DNA of 44,059 nt from Parabacteroides acidifaciens (GTDB lineage Bacteria; Bacteroidota; Bacteroidia; Bacteroidales; Tannerellaceae), in the NCBI RefSeq assembly GCF_003363715.1, contig NZ_QREV01000044.1:1-44059 (forward strand), written 5' to 3'. Below, one piece after another: positions 1 to 7,313 of the stretch; within the stretch, counting starts at the first letter, position 1; each line of letters begins with the position of its first letter. The notes under the pieces were generated by a model. It made no database searches. It was not told where the DNA came from and saw nothing but the letters and a program-made list of their open reading frames with translations. Made by a program: the position numbers and the translations under genes.

Positions 1-404
1 GAGACGCCGCTTGTAAACGTAGGGAAGGAAGCTCCCGTTGATTCTGTTATTGAATCCGTGGAGACAGCATAAAAGTTATAAGTGCCTTTTGCCAGATAGA
101 TCGTATCGCTTGTTCCAATAGTCAGATCGCCATTGTCTCCTACTTTATATTCTTTATTTACAGGACTTGACACATTAGCAACAGTTGCATCCGATTTATA
201 AACGTAGACTTTCGCCTTTACGTCCTTCCGCATCAGCGTAGTATTATCATCCGTCTTCGTCTGTACCAAATCAATCCCCCCGCTGAACGTGACGGGATAT
301 AAGGTATTATCGTCGTTCGTGTCCGGTATCTCGGTCGCTTCCTTGGTGCAGCTTGCGGCACAAAGGAGAAGGGCCGCAGTTAGTAAAATGTGATTTGTTT
401 TCAT
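1..404 (-). CDS. Fimbrillin-clan lipoprotein, partial (C-terminus off the left edge)
   Basis: The reading frame opens with ATG at 404 and is still open at base 1, so only the N-terminal ~134 residues are visible. It begins with MKTNHILLTAALLLCAASC, a lipoprotein signal ending in a lipobox (AASC), followed by a short acidic linker and a Val/Thr-rich beta region. Motifs such as LYPVTFSGGIDL, KVYVYKSD and LAKGTYNFYAVSTDS are typical of the Bacteroidales fimbrillin-A clan (recalled family resemblance, not a search). It lies 34 bp downstream of another fimbrillin-like gene on the same strand, so the two are probably co-transcribed under the invertible promoter to the right. The likely role is a structural or tip subunit of a surface fimbria, exported as a lipoprotein and assembled after protease trimming. 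Confidence 0.75.
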   Translation of the reverse strand, partial: MKTNHILLTAALLLCAASCTKEATEIPDTNDDNTLYPVTFSGGIDLVQTKTDDNTTLMRKDVKAKVYVYKSDATVANVSSPVNKEYKVGDNGDLTIGTSDTIYLAKGTYNFYAVSTDSITESTGASFPTFTSGV

Positions 405-438
405 GTTCGTTGTTGTTTTATTGATTGCTGTTAATAAT

Positions 439-1548
439 TTATTTATTTGAGGGTATAAAATCCAAGTCGCCGCCGGGGACGTCCGTCCAGCCGGTAACGG
501 TCGCTGTGATCGTGATCGACGGCTTTTCGCCCGATGGTTCGTCAGGATCAACAGGGTCGTCCGGGACAACAGGGGGCTTGACCGGGGGAACTGGGATGTC
601 CGGATAGTCCGGGTCGTCAGGATCATCTGGATCATCTGGAACTGGCGGGTCCGGGTCGTCCGGATTATCCGGATTGATCGGAAGGTCGGGCGAGCCGACG
701 ATAATGTCGATATTATAGGCGACATTACCTTCCGAGCCGTCTCCGCTAAAATGGACGGCAAGGCCGGTGTACACCAAATCATGCTCCGGGTTGCCGTCTT
801 TCGACAGGATGAGGTCTACCGTCAGCTCCGTACGGGGCTGCACCAACAGGTTGCCATTAAATGCACTGGACGCCGAAATTTCCATACCGCCTTCCGCTCC
901 GGCTTCATAGAGCACCAGTTTCGGAGCATCCGCGCCGAACAGCAACTCACCGCTCGCCAGGTCGAGACGCGCCGTTTCCGAAGAGCCGTTAAGGCCGAGG
1001 GATTTCAGGTAGTAAGTCTCCGGGCGGTCTTCCGACAGATAGACCTTTATTTTTAGTAATGCCAATTGATGGCGGAACAAGAACGGCTCTGCTTGCTCCT
1101 CGAAAGGTTCTACAAGCGAACCGGACTGCGCTTTCGCCGTTATGACATCGGTCTGCCCATCCAGATAAAAGTCCACAAAACCGTCCGTCGCGGGAGCTTG
1201 CGGATAGTAACCGGTCAGATGTAACGCCGAACTGTCTGCCGGATAATAACGTTCCGGCACAAAACGGATTTCATGCCCGGTAGCGACAGCCTCCCATATC
1301 TCATCGTATTGCGCCGGACTATTCCCTTTGGCAATATAGAGGGCGGTACTGTCGAAACTTTCTATTATCGAACGGCTCATAAGTTGGGTGTGCAGGCGGA
1401 TAGGGACTGCGGCCACCGGTAGATCGGGATCAGGGCCAGGCGGCGTGGGAGGACCCGGCGGTACAGGGTCGTCCGATTTGCAGCAGCTTAAAACAGAAAA
1501 GCTACCGATCGCCATTACATATAATAATATATCCCTAATTTTCGTCAT
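439..1548 (-). CDS. Fimbrillin-like lipoprotein with Pro/Asp-rich tail
   Basis: This 369-residue protein has an N-terminal lipoprotein signal (hydrophobic LLYVMAIGSFSVLSC, with the cysteine as lipid anchor), a Pro-rich linker (PGPPTPPGPDPDLP), and a beta-rich body resembling Mfa-like/FimA-clan fimbrillins. Residues about 285-340 form a low-complexity Pro-Asp tail (PDDPDDPDDPDYPD), followed by a final segment, ITITATVTGWTDVPGGDLDF, typical of fimbrillin C-termini. It is the first gene of the leftward operon; the partial fimbrillin at 404-1 follows after 34 bp. No Bacteroidetes promoter is visible between its start codon and the inverted repeat at 1593, so expression should depend on the orientation of the 1593-2026 segment. 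Exact position in the fimbria (stalk, anchor or tip) cannot be told from sequence. Confidence 0.8.
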   Translation of the reverse strand: MTKIRDILLYVMAIGSFSVLSCCKSDDPVPPGPPTPPGPDPDLPVAAVPIRLHTQLMSRSIIESFDSTALYIAKGNSPAQYDEIWEAVATGHEIRFVPERYYPADSSALHLTGYYPQAPATDGFVDFYLDGQTDVITAKAQSGSLVEPFEEQAEPFLFRHQLALLKIKVYLSEDRPETYYLKSLGLNGSSETARLDLASGELLFGADAPKLVLYEAGAEGGMEISASSAFNGNLLVQPRTELTVDLILSKDGNPEHDLVYTGLAVHFSGDGSEGNVAYNIDIIVGSPDLPINPDNPDDPDPPVPDDPDDPDDPDYPDIPVPPVKPPVVPDDPVDPDEPSGEKPSITITATVTGWTDVPGGDLDFIPSNK

Positions 1549-1592
1549 ATTCGTTTTTCTACTTTACCCCTTTGATTTTCATGTTTCATGCA

Positions 1593-1611
1593 CCTTATTT
1601 ATGAAATAAGG
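1593..1611 (+). repeat. Left inverted repeat / recombination site (IRL)
   Basis: The site reads CCTTATTTATGAAATAAGG, with 8-bp arms and an ATG centre. It is the exact reverse complement of 2008-2026. Confidence 0.9.
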
Positions 1612-1623
1612 ATATGGCTTTGT

Positions 1624-1642
1624 TCTTATTTATGAAATAAGA
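1624..1642 (+). repeat. Second left recombination-site-like repeat
   Basis: The sequence TCTTATTTATGAAATAAGA matches IRL in 17 of 19 positions, has the same ATG centre, and lies 31 bp further in as a direct repeat. It could serve as an alternative crossover partner for the right repeat, or be a leftover half of a duplicated site. Confidence 0.75.
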
Positions 1643-1902
1643 GAAAAAGAGAGAGCTAAGAGGTTTTCTTGCCTATAGCTAACAGCCTCCAATTGTCAGA
1701 ATAGCTCATTTAAGAGTAGAAAAAGAGAAGACTCAAGATAGAAAGATTGAGTTGATTTTGTTAAAACTCATTAAGGACATGGCTATTCTAAGCCTCCCAT
1801 GTACCTATACCTCGGTTTTCGGAAAAAGAAAGCCACAAATTCGACTTTTTTAGTATTATTCCAATCGAATAGTATGTTTTTTCATCAAATTACACGAATC
1901 TA

Positions 1903-1934
1903 TTTGGTTTTCATTGTTTTTATTGTAATCTTTG
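1903..1934 (+). promoter_or_regulatory. Promoter inside the invertible segment, pointing right (OFF)
   Basis: A -33 TTTG at 1903-1906 is followed after 20 bp by a -7 AATCTTTG at 1927-1934, which matches TAnnTTTG except at the first base. In this orientation it transcribes away from the fimbrillins and antisense into the recombinase 3' end. I found no comparable minus-strand promoter in the segment. Confidence 0.6.
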
Positions 1935-2007
1935 CAGAAGATTTATTCTAAAAACGAAAATAAACAGACATAAAGCGCTGTAATATAGTATAAAACGACT
2001 TGATTTA

Positions 2008-2026
2008 CCTTATTTCATAAATAAGG
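2008..2026 (-). repeat. Right inverted repeat / recombination site (IRR)
   Basis: The site is CCTTATTTCATAAATAAGG, the exact reverse complement of the repeat at 1593-1611. Its inner part encodes the last residues and the stop codon of the recombinase gene. Confidence 0.9.
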
Positions 2027-2947
2027 TTTCCTCCATTTTCCTACCAGTTTTTCGACCCTGTGTGACACTTTTTCATTCGCTTTAATGATCTCTTCCGGGG
2101 CAAGACGCGCCAGGTAATTACGGGTCATTTTCTCCGTCGTATGTCCCAATGCCTGACTGATCACACTGATCTCAACGTGGCATCTATAGGCTTCCGAGGC
2201 CCAGGTATGCCGGAACACGTAGCTGGTTAGCGGCACGGCAAGTCCCAACAGGCGACCGATCTCTTTCAGATGCCGGTTATGAAGGGCCAAAGCAGCTTTG
2301 TAGGTCTCGTGGCGGGCATCCGCAGGCAAGACGGGGAAAAGATACACCGAATCCGGACGGGCATACCGTTCGATCAGTTGCCGCATCCCCGTATTGATAC
2401 CGATCTGGATCAGCACACCCGTTTTCCGCCGCCGGTAGACAAGCAGCCGCCCTCCGTCCTGGATATTCTCGCGTGTGAGGTGCACTAAGTCTGTAAACGG
2501 CATCCCGCAGGCCATAAAGCTGAACAGCGCCAGATCAACCGCCCCGGCCAGCTCCGGCTTTCCCCGCAGGTTCAGCCCGGCAATCCTCTCGACCACCTCG
2601 ACCGGCACAGCCCGTTTTTTCGTCTCCTCCCGTTTCAGTCGCAGCCCCGCAAAAGGATTCTCCTTCCAGCGGCCACCCGCCTCCCGACAGGCAGCGTTAT
2701 ACATCGCCCGAAGGCTACTCATATAACTGTTCACCGTGTTCACCCGCAGCCCTTCCTTCCGAAGCGCCGCCCTGAACCCCGTAACCCTTGCCGCCGTCAC
2801 CTCCTGCAACAGCAACCTCTCCTTCATGCAATACCGTCCAAACCGGTTCCGCACCGCCCTGTACAAGTCCGCCGTACTCTCAGCGCCCGCCTCCCGCTTG
2901 CGCCTTTCCAACACCCGCATACTTTCACTAAAATCACTTTTTCGCAT
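2015..2947 (-). CDS. Tyrosine recombinase (DNA invertase)
   Basis: This 310-residue protein has the Bacteroidales integrase layout: an N-terminal SAM-like core-binding domain (about 1-110), then a C-terminal catalytic domain. Visible catalytic features are the beta-hairpin lysine (YRRRKTG), the second arginine with His (YVFRHTWAS), the later His (ALGHTT) and the nucleophile Tyr278 in TRNYLARL. The first catalytic arginine is not obvious: the segment usually written RGMxF reads ACGMPFTDL here, so cysteine appears to sit in that place. IntDOT-type enzymes are known to lack this arginine. Its 3' end overlaps the right inverted repeat and the invertible segment lies immediately beyond, so its job is almost certainly inverting 1593-2026. 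A host-factor role at other sites in the genome cannot be excluded. Confidence 0.88.
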   Translation of the reverse strand: MRKSDFSESMRVLERRKREAGAESTADLYRAVRNRFGRYCMKERLLLQEVTAARVTGFRAALRKEGLRVNTVNSYMSSLRAMYNAACREAGGRWKENPFAGLRLKREETKKRAVPVEVVERIAGLNLRGKPELAGAVDLALFSFMACGMPFTDLVHLTRENIQDGGRLLVYRRRKTGVLIQIGINTGMRQLIERYARPDSVYLFPVLPADARHETYKAALALHNRHLKEIGRLLGLAVPLTSYVFRHTWASEAYRCHVEISVISQALGHTTEKMTRNYLARLAPEEIIKANEKVSHRVEKLVGKWRKPYL

Positions 2948-3202
2948 AGGCCTTTATCTATCTGATTAAAAATGATAAAGGTACAACAGATGGGGAGGGG
3001 GAAATGACAATTAAAAATTGAGAAACATGAAGAAGGAAGTAACATTTATGACACTATAAATATTATGCCTTTCGTCTCACGAAACTTGCCCTGCCAGACC
3101 GGATTTGATCGCTTTAACAAGAGAAAGGTTATAAAAACAACTGCCGTGTGCACAAAAATTTCAGATAATCCGAATCGTTAATTTAATGACAAATATTAGA
3201 TA
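2948..3202. other. Intergenic region between recombinase and restriction-modification island
   Basis: No gene is recognised here. The minus strand carries a weak -7-like TACCTTTA just upstream of the recombinase start, without a good -33 box. The A+T content rises from here into the island, so this stretch probably holds its left boundary, but I could not find flanking direct repeats. Confidence 0.35.
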
Positions 3203-3251
3203 ATTCTTATAAGAATCAGAGAATAATTTCCATTTCAGAAATTATTCTCTG
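3203..3251. promoter_or_regulatory. Two palindromes upstream of controller 1 (candidate operators)
   Basis: ATTCTTATAAGAAT at 3203-3216 is a perfect palindrome. Immediately after it, CAGAGAATAATTTC (3217-3230) and its exact complement (3238-3251) form a 14-bp inverted repeat around a 7-bp loop. They end about 40 bp before the controller start at 3293. Such paired dyads match the expectation for controller-protein operators; a hairpin role is also possible. Confidence 0.5.
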
Positions 3252-3292
3252 GTATTTTTATTATTTTTACACCGAAAACAATGTTATATACG

Positions 3293-3538
3293 ATGGAAGA
3301 AAAAAAACTTAATCGCCTAAAGGTTATTCTTGCGGAAAAGAATCTTTCCAACAAGTGGTTGTCAGAGCAACTCGGTGTTGGGCAGGCTACAATATCCAAA
3401 TGGGTGACGAATTCTTCTCAGCCCAATTTAGAAATGCTTCTCAGAATGTCTGAATGTCTTCAGGTATCACTCGAAGAATTAGTTCGCTTCGACGCATTGC
3501 CTAAAATTGAGAAAAAGAAAATTACATATAAAACGTGA
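3293..3538 (+). CDS. HTH (Xre-type) controller of the restriction-modification island
   Basis: This is an 81-residue DNA-binding protein with a Cro/C1-type helix-turn-helix (about residues 18-55: NKWLSEQLGVGQATISKWV), followed by NSSQPNLEMLLRMSECLQVSLEELVRF, the usual Xre tail. I chose ATG 3293 because the product then begins MEEKKLNRLK as in related small regulators; ATG 3281 would add four residues. It lies 13 bp upstream of the first methyltransferase, in the position of a restriction-modification C protein, and two palindromes precede it. Small regulators of this type usually delay endonuclease expression until methylation is established. That role is inferred from context. The local sequence is clearly more A+T-rich than the flanking chromosome. 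Confidence 0.8.
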   Translation: MEEKKLNRLKVILAEKNLSNKWLSEQLGVGQATISKWVTNSSQPNLEMLLRMSECLQVSLEELVRFDALPKIEKKKITYKT

Positions 3539-3551
3539 TAATATACAAAAG

Positions 3552-4646
3552 ATGACAACAGTACATTCAATATACATTGGTGCTTCGCAGCATATGACTT
3601 CAACTGAAAATAATACCATAGATTTGGTCGTAACATCTCCACCATATCCAATGATTGAGATGTGGGATGAGATTATGGCTAAGCAGAATCCTGAGATTAC
3701 CAATAACCTTGAGAGTAATCCTGAGATGGCATTTGAATTGATGCATCGGGAGTTAGATAAAGTTTGGAAAGAATGTTTTCGTGTATTGAAGACTGGAGGT
3801 TTTCTGTGCATTAATATAGGAGATGCCACGCGTACAATCAATGATAATTTCACACTTTACAACAACCATAGTCGTATATCAAAAGCTTGTATTGAGATAG
3901 GATTTGTTGGTTTGCCTAATATCATTTGGCGCAAGCAGACAAATGTTCCTAACAAGTTTATGGGTAGCGGTATGTTACCTTGTGGTGCATATGTAACTCT
4001 TGAGCACGAATGGATTCTTATTTTCCGTAAAGGTAGCAAGCGTGAATACAAAAAGGCTGATGCAAAGCTGAGCAGAATGAAGAGTTCTTTTTTCTGGGAG
4101 GAACGTAATGTGTGGTTCTCTGATATGTGGGAGATCAAGGGTACAAAGCAGAAGATTCAAAAAAAGACATCTCGTGAGCGAAGTGCTGCATACCCATTCG
4201 AGGTCCCTTATCGGCTGATTAATATGTTTTCGCAGAAGGGTGATATAGTAATGGATCCTTTCTTGGGGACAGGTACAACCATGCAAGCAGCTATGTTATT
4301 AGGACGAAATAGTTGTGGTTATGAAATTGACCCAAACTTTGAGACAATCATCCGAGAGGGAGTTGATTCCTTGGAGTTGGTCTTATGTAATAGTTTGATT
4401 AAGCAACGCTTTGACGCGCATAGAGAGTTTATCGTAAACAGACGATCATCTGGTAAGGAAATCAAACATTTCAACAACACATTGAATTGCGAGGTAATGA
4501 CCAATCAGGAGAAAGAAATTGAACTGAATTATCTTGAAAGTATTCTATTGGATCAAGAAACCGGTAAGTATATTGTTACATATGAAGACCACTCAGATTT
4601 GAATGAACTCCCATTTAAAGACACGTTCTTCAAAGTAGCGAGATAA
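3552..4646 (+). CDS. Site-specific DNA methyltransferase 1 (beta class, TSPPY type)
   Basis: This 364-residue S-adenosylmethionine-dependent methyltransferase has catalytic motif IV TSPPY at residues 28-32 and the SAM-binding motif I (DPFLGTGTT, about residue 235) after it, which is the beta-class order. The S/T-PPY signature favours N4-cytosine methylation. The target-recognition region lies between the two motifs. An upstream in-frame ATG at 3507 would overlap the controller, so ATG 3552 is preferred. Residues from about 265 to the end form a short C-terminal extension without a motif I recognise. It is followed after 4 bp by methyltransferase 2, so the two are translated together. It should protect one strand or half-site of the sequence cut by the convergent endonuclease genes. 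It could be an adenine enzyme, but the motif argues against that. Confidence 0.9.
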   Translation: MTTVHSIYIGASQHMTSTENNTIDLVVTSPPYPMIEMWDEIMAKQNPEITNNLESNPEMAFELMHRELDKVWKECFRVLKTGGFLCINIGDATRTINDNFTLYNNHSRISKACIEIGFVGLPNIIWRKQTNVPNKFMGSGMLPCGAYVTLEHEWILIFRKGSKREYKKADAKLSRMKSSFFWEERNVWFSDMWEIKGTKQKIQKKTSRERSAAYPFEVPYRLINMFSQKGDIVMDPFLGTGTTMQAAMLLGRNSCGYEIDPNFETIIREGVDSLELVLCNSLIKQRFDAHREFIVNRRSSGKEIKHFNNTLNCEVMTNQEKEIELNYLESILLDQETGKYIVTYEDHSDLNELPFKDTFFKVAR

Positions 4647-4650
4647 TACG

Positions 4651-6036
4651 ATGAGAACAAAGCATTTACTTATAAACGGCGATAGTCGTAAGATGCCACT
4701 GATTTCAAATGAGTCGGTTCAACTTATTGTAACTTCTCCACCTTATTGGCAATTGAAAGATTATGGTTCTGATAAACAGATTGGTTTTAACGATTCATAT
4801 GAGGAATACATCAACAATTTAAATCTCGTTTGGAATGAATGTTTCCGGGTGTTAGAACCAGGATGCCGTCTGTGTATCAACATCGGCGATCAGTTTGCAC
4901 GTTCTGCCTATTATAGTCGATATAAGGTAATTCCCATTCACTCGGAGATTATCAGATCCTGCGAAAAAATAGGATTTGACTATATGGGGAGTATCGTATG
5001 GCAGAAACCAACATCAATGCACACTACTGGAGGTGAAAAGGTTATGGGTAGCTTCCCTTATCCTCGTGGGGGTATTGTTAAAATAGATTTTGAGCACATT
5101 CTTCTTTTCAAGAAAATTGGTAAGGCTGCTCCTGTATCGAAAGAAAAAAGAGATGCATCTAAATTTACAATGAAAGAATGGAATGAATACTTCTCTTCAC
5201 ATTGGACTTTTGGAGGTGCAAGACAAGATAAGCATATTGCCGTTTTCCCAGAGGAATTACCCAAACGCCTTATCAGAATGTTTTCATTTGTTAGCGATAC
5301 AGTTCTCGACCCTTTTATGGGAAGTGGTACAACAGCATTGGCTGCAAGAAATCTCGATAGGAATTCCATAGGTTATGAGATTAACAAGAATTTCCTTCAG
5401 TTCTATAAGGAGAAGGTTATGCTGTCGAGCGACAATGCTGACGCTGTATTCGACACCAAAGAAGATCATAATATTATCGACCTTCAATGTGCATTGGACA
5501 ATCTTCCATATAGATTCGTGGACGTTCATAAGTTAGACAAGTTGATTGATGTTAAACAGAATAGCTATGGTAGTAAATTTGAAACAGATAAATCTGTGTT
5601 GACAAATAAGAGCGACTTGTTTGTTCCAAATACCGACAAGGAAGTTAAGGAAGTCGAAGAACCTATGGTGATGGTTAATCATGCGCGCAGGGAACTTCGT
5701 CTACTCATGATCGAAAAAGGAATCTGCTATCTGCGTGCAGGGAACACAAAAGGCTCTGTATTAGTTCAGGCTGGATTCGAACGTTTGCAATATGTATTGT
5801 TGCATACAGCAGGTTACGAGCCTCAGTTGTTCAAATTAAAGACAAAGGGCATGTTCCAAATATGGACAAAAGAGACACTTATTGAAAATGGCTTCAATCC
5901 TCAAAGTTCACCCTATTATGTGGTGCTCCATTTTGACAATCAGCATCCATTACTGATGAATAAAATGCCTGAACTTAAGGAAAACAAGAATACATATAAA
6001 GCTAAGATTAAGAAACTAAGTGAATTTGTGGAGTAA
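4651..6036 (+). CDS. Site-specific DNA methyltransferase 2 (beta class) with C-terminal extension
   Basis: This 461-residue protein has a second TSPPY motif at residues 28-32 and motif I DPFMGSGTT near residue 220, giving the same beta-class architecture as its neighbour. The two proteins share the N-terminal fold (VWNECFRVLEPG here, VWKECFRVLKTG there, then CINIGD in both) but differ strongly in the target-recognition region, so they probably recognise different strands or half-sites. Residues about 275-461 are an extra region including RRELRLLMIEKGICYLRAG, with no motif I recognise; it might bind DNA or a partner protein. The gene starts 4 bp after methyltransferase 1 and ends at a hairpin shared with the convergent endonuclease operon. 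Confidence 0.9.
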   Translation: MRTKHLLINGDSRKMPLISNESVQLIVTSPPYWQLKDYGSDKQIGFNDSYEEYINNLNLVWNECFRVLEPGCRLCINIGDQFARSAYYSRYKVIPIHSEIIRSCEKIGFDYMGSIVWQKPTSMHTTGGEKVMGSFPYPRGGIVKIDFEHILLFKKIGKAAPVSKEKRDASKFTMKEWNEYFSSHWTFGGARQDKHIAVFPEELPKRLIRMFSFVSDTVLDPFMGSGTTALAARNLDRNSIGYEINKNFLQFYKEKVMLSSDNADAVFDTKEDHNIIDLQCALDNLPYRFVDVHKLDKLIDVKQNSYGSKFETDKSVLTNKSDLFVPNTDKEVKEVEEPMVMVNHARRELRLLMIEKGICYLRAGNTKGSVLVQAGFERLQYVLLHTAGYEPQLFKLKTKGMFQIWTKETLIENGFNPQSSPYYVVLHFDNQHPLLMNKMPELKENKNTYKAKIKKLSEFVE

Positions 6037-6066
6037 AAAAGGACAGGTGATTGAGCCTATCCTTTT
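6037..6066. terminator. Bidirectional terminator between methyltransferase and endonuclease operons
   Basis: AAAAGGACAGG (6037-6047) pairs with CCTATCCTTTT (6056-6066) with one G-T wobble around an 8-nt loop. T-rich ends on both strands suit the convergent transcripts. Confidence 0.7.
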
Positions 6067-6077
6067 CGCTTTACATT

Positions 6078-6695
6078 TTATTGAAAATCTTCTGGATTGT
6101 AGTCAAATATTATTGTCTTATTGCCTTTTTTGTATGATATTACAGCGCATTGCATTTCTTCGTTGTGAAGTCTTCCAGTCCTATCATATGTATCTGACTT
6201 AATTTGGACTGGATGATCATTTATGTAGCCATCAATACCTTGTCGTTCTTCCTCAGGTGAAGCTAACCGATAGTTTTGAGTGTTTATCTCTTCTGCTATT
6301 TTCTTAATGATGGCATTTTGGACCATTAACCCATCATAGGTCTTCGAAAACACAAAATCCTCTTCCCACTTTTGGATGTCTTCTTTAGTTACAGTATTGA
6401 GACTTTGTACCATCTTTTGGAACATATCCCATGCAGCATCAGTAGCCTTTTGTATGCCCTCTGGATATTTATTTTTATGCCAGTTTATCCAATCTTGATT
6501 TGTATATCCTGTAAGGGTCTCATCATCTCTGAAAGTTTTTATATCTTCAGAAACCTGTCCAACGTTGGCCGGTCTGGTTGCCTTTGAATAACCATTTGCA
6601 AGGTTGATAACTTGAGAAGAGTATTTTGGAAGCTGTATTTTCTGCGTACCATTAGCAAAAGACACATCATTAAACTTTATCTTTGACTTTACCAT
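6078..6695 (-). CDS. MjaI-like type II restriction endonuclease, subunit/paralog 2
   Basis: This 205-residue protein is clearly paralogous to the gene just upstream: both have PKYxxQVINLxN, a TRPxxVGQxSE block and a central KxYPxxxxxAT segment. The C-terminal part contains GIDGYINDHPVQIKS, which fits a PD-(D/E)xK nuclease core with Asp155, Gln164 and Lys166 (D-x8-QxK). The overall pattern matches what I recall of the MjaI restriction endonuclease family, whose founder cuts CTAG; a profile search would settle this. ATG 6695 is chosen because it lies just past the stop of the first endonuclease gene (6700); an upstream ATG at 6725 would overlap that gene. It is convergent with the methyltransferases. 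The target sequence of this enzyme cannot be read from sequence. Confidence 0.8.
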   Translation of the reverse strand: MVKSKIKFNDVSFANGTQKIQLPKYSSQVINLANGYSKATRPANVGQVSEDIKTFRDDETLTGYTNQDWINWHKNKYPEGIQKATDAAWDMFQKMVQSLNTVTKEDIQKWEEDFVFSKTYDGLMVQNAIIKKIAEEINTQNYRLASPEEERQGIDGYINDHPVQIKSDTYDRTGRLHNEEMQCAVISYKKGNKTIIFDYNPEDFQ

Positions 6696-6699
6696 TTTA

Positions 6700-7290
6700 T
6701 TAAAAATCATTTGGGTTATACTCAATACTTATGCCATCCTTCTTTTTGTCGTAATATACTATTGGTACATTGATAGTTTCAGAAAGGCGTGCTTCTAATT
6801 TATATGTAGCAGACTTAACCTGAAGTGGCTTGTCACCAATAAAGCCATCAATACCTTGAGCTTCTTCTTCAGGATCAGTCTCTCTCCAAGGCTTGTCTAA
6901 CTGATTAGCTATCGCTGAAATAATAGCTGTCTGGAATTTCAAACCACAGAAGGTTTTGCCATAGATAAGATCTTTCACCCAATTCTCGACCATCTCTTTG
7001 GTGATAGTATTGAAAGCACCTTTCATAGTCTCATACATTGTCCATATCTTTTCAGTAGCATCATTAACAGCATCAGGGTATCTCTCTGTGTACCATTCAA
7101 TCCACTCGTCAATAGTCCTACCGTCAAACTCTTTAACTAATTCTGACATCTGACCAACTACCTTAGGACGAGTACCACCAGCGTTACTATTTACCAAGTT
7201 AATAACCTGAGTCACATACTTTGGAAATTGATATTGAGGAGCATTTGACAACTCCGCAACCTCATCATTTGAAATCTTGAATTTCTTCAT
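6700..7290 (-). CDS. MjaI-like type II restriction endonuclease, subunit/paralog 1
   Basis: This 196-residue protein has the MjaI-like layout: FPKYVTQVINLVN and GTRPKVVGQMSELV near residues 23-53, a helical middle (YPDAVNDATEKIW), and a nuclease core GIDGFIGDKPLQVKS with Asp148, Gln157 and Lys159. It is related to, but clearly different from, the downstream endonuclease. Both keep the putative catalytic residues, so neither looks like a dead copy. Start ATG 7290 gives MKKFKISNDEV and leaves 23 bp after the regulator gene; the longer frame upstream overlaps that regulator. The order regulator, endonuclease 1, endonuclease 2 on one transcript lets the controller gate both subunits. Confidence 0.82.
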   Translation of the reverse strand: MKKFKISNDEVAELSNAPQYQFPKYVTQVINLVNSNAGGTRPKVVGQMSELVKEFDGRTIDEWIEWYTERYPDAVNDATEKIWTMYETMKGAFNTITKEMVENWVKDLIYGKTFCGLKFQTAIISAIANQLDKPWRETDPEEEAQGIDGFIGDKPLQVKSATYKLEARLSETINVPIVYYDKKKDGISIEYNPNDF

Positions 7291-7313
7291 GAGATAATAG
7301 CGATTTATAATTA

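Larger units (their letters stand above)
1593..2026. mobile_element. Invertible DNA segment (phase-variable promoter)
   Basis: The segment is bounded by perfect 19-bp inverted repeats: CCTTATTTATGAAATAAGG at 1593-1611 and its reverse complement at 2008-2026. Each repeat has two 8-bp palindromic arms around an asymmetric 3-bp centre (ATG or CAT), as expected for a tyrosine recombinase crossover site. The recombinase gene adjoins the right repeat and the fimbrillin operon adjoins the left. The only good promoter inside points right (1903-1934), away from the operon. Inversion would place it on the minus strand with its -7 box near 1685-1692, about 135 bp upstream of the first fimbrillin start. 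Bases 1643-1900 otherwise hold no gene that I recognise. Confidence 0.85.

Noticed and set aside
3003-3024. AATT-rich repeats (CAATTAAAAATTG type), also near 17608-17645 and 32871-32893
   Set aside because: Such low-complexity AATT motifs are common in Bacteroidetes intergenic DNA and I could not link them to any feature beyond general promoter-region composition.
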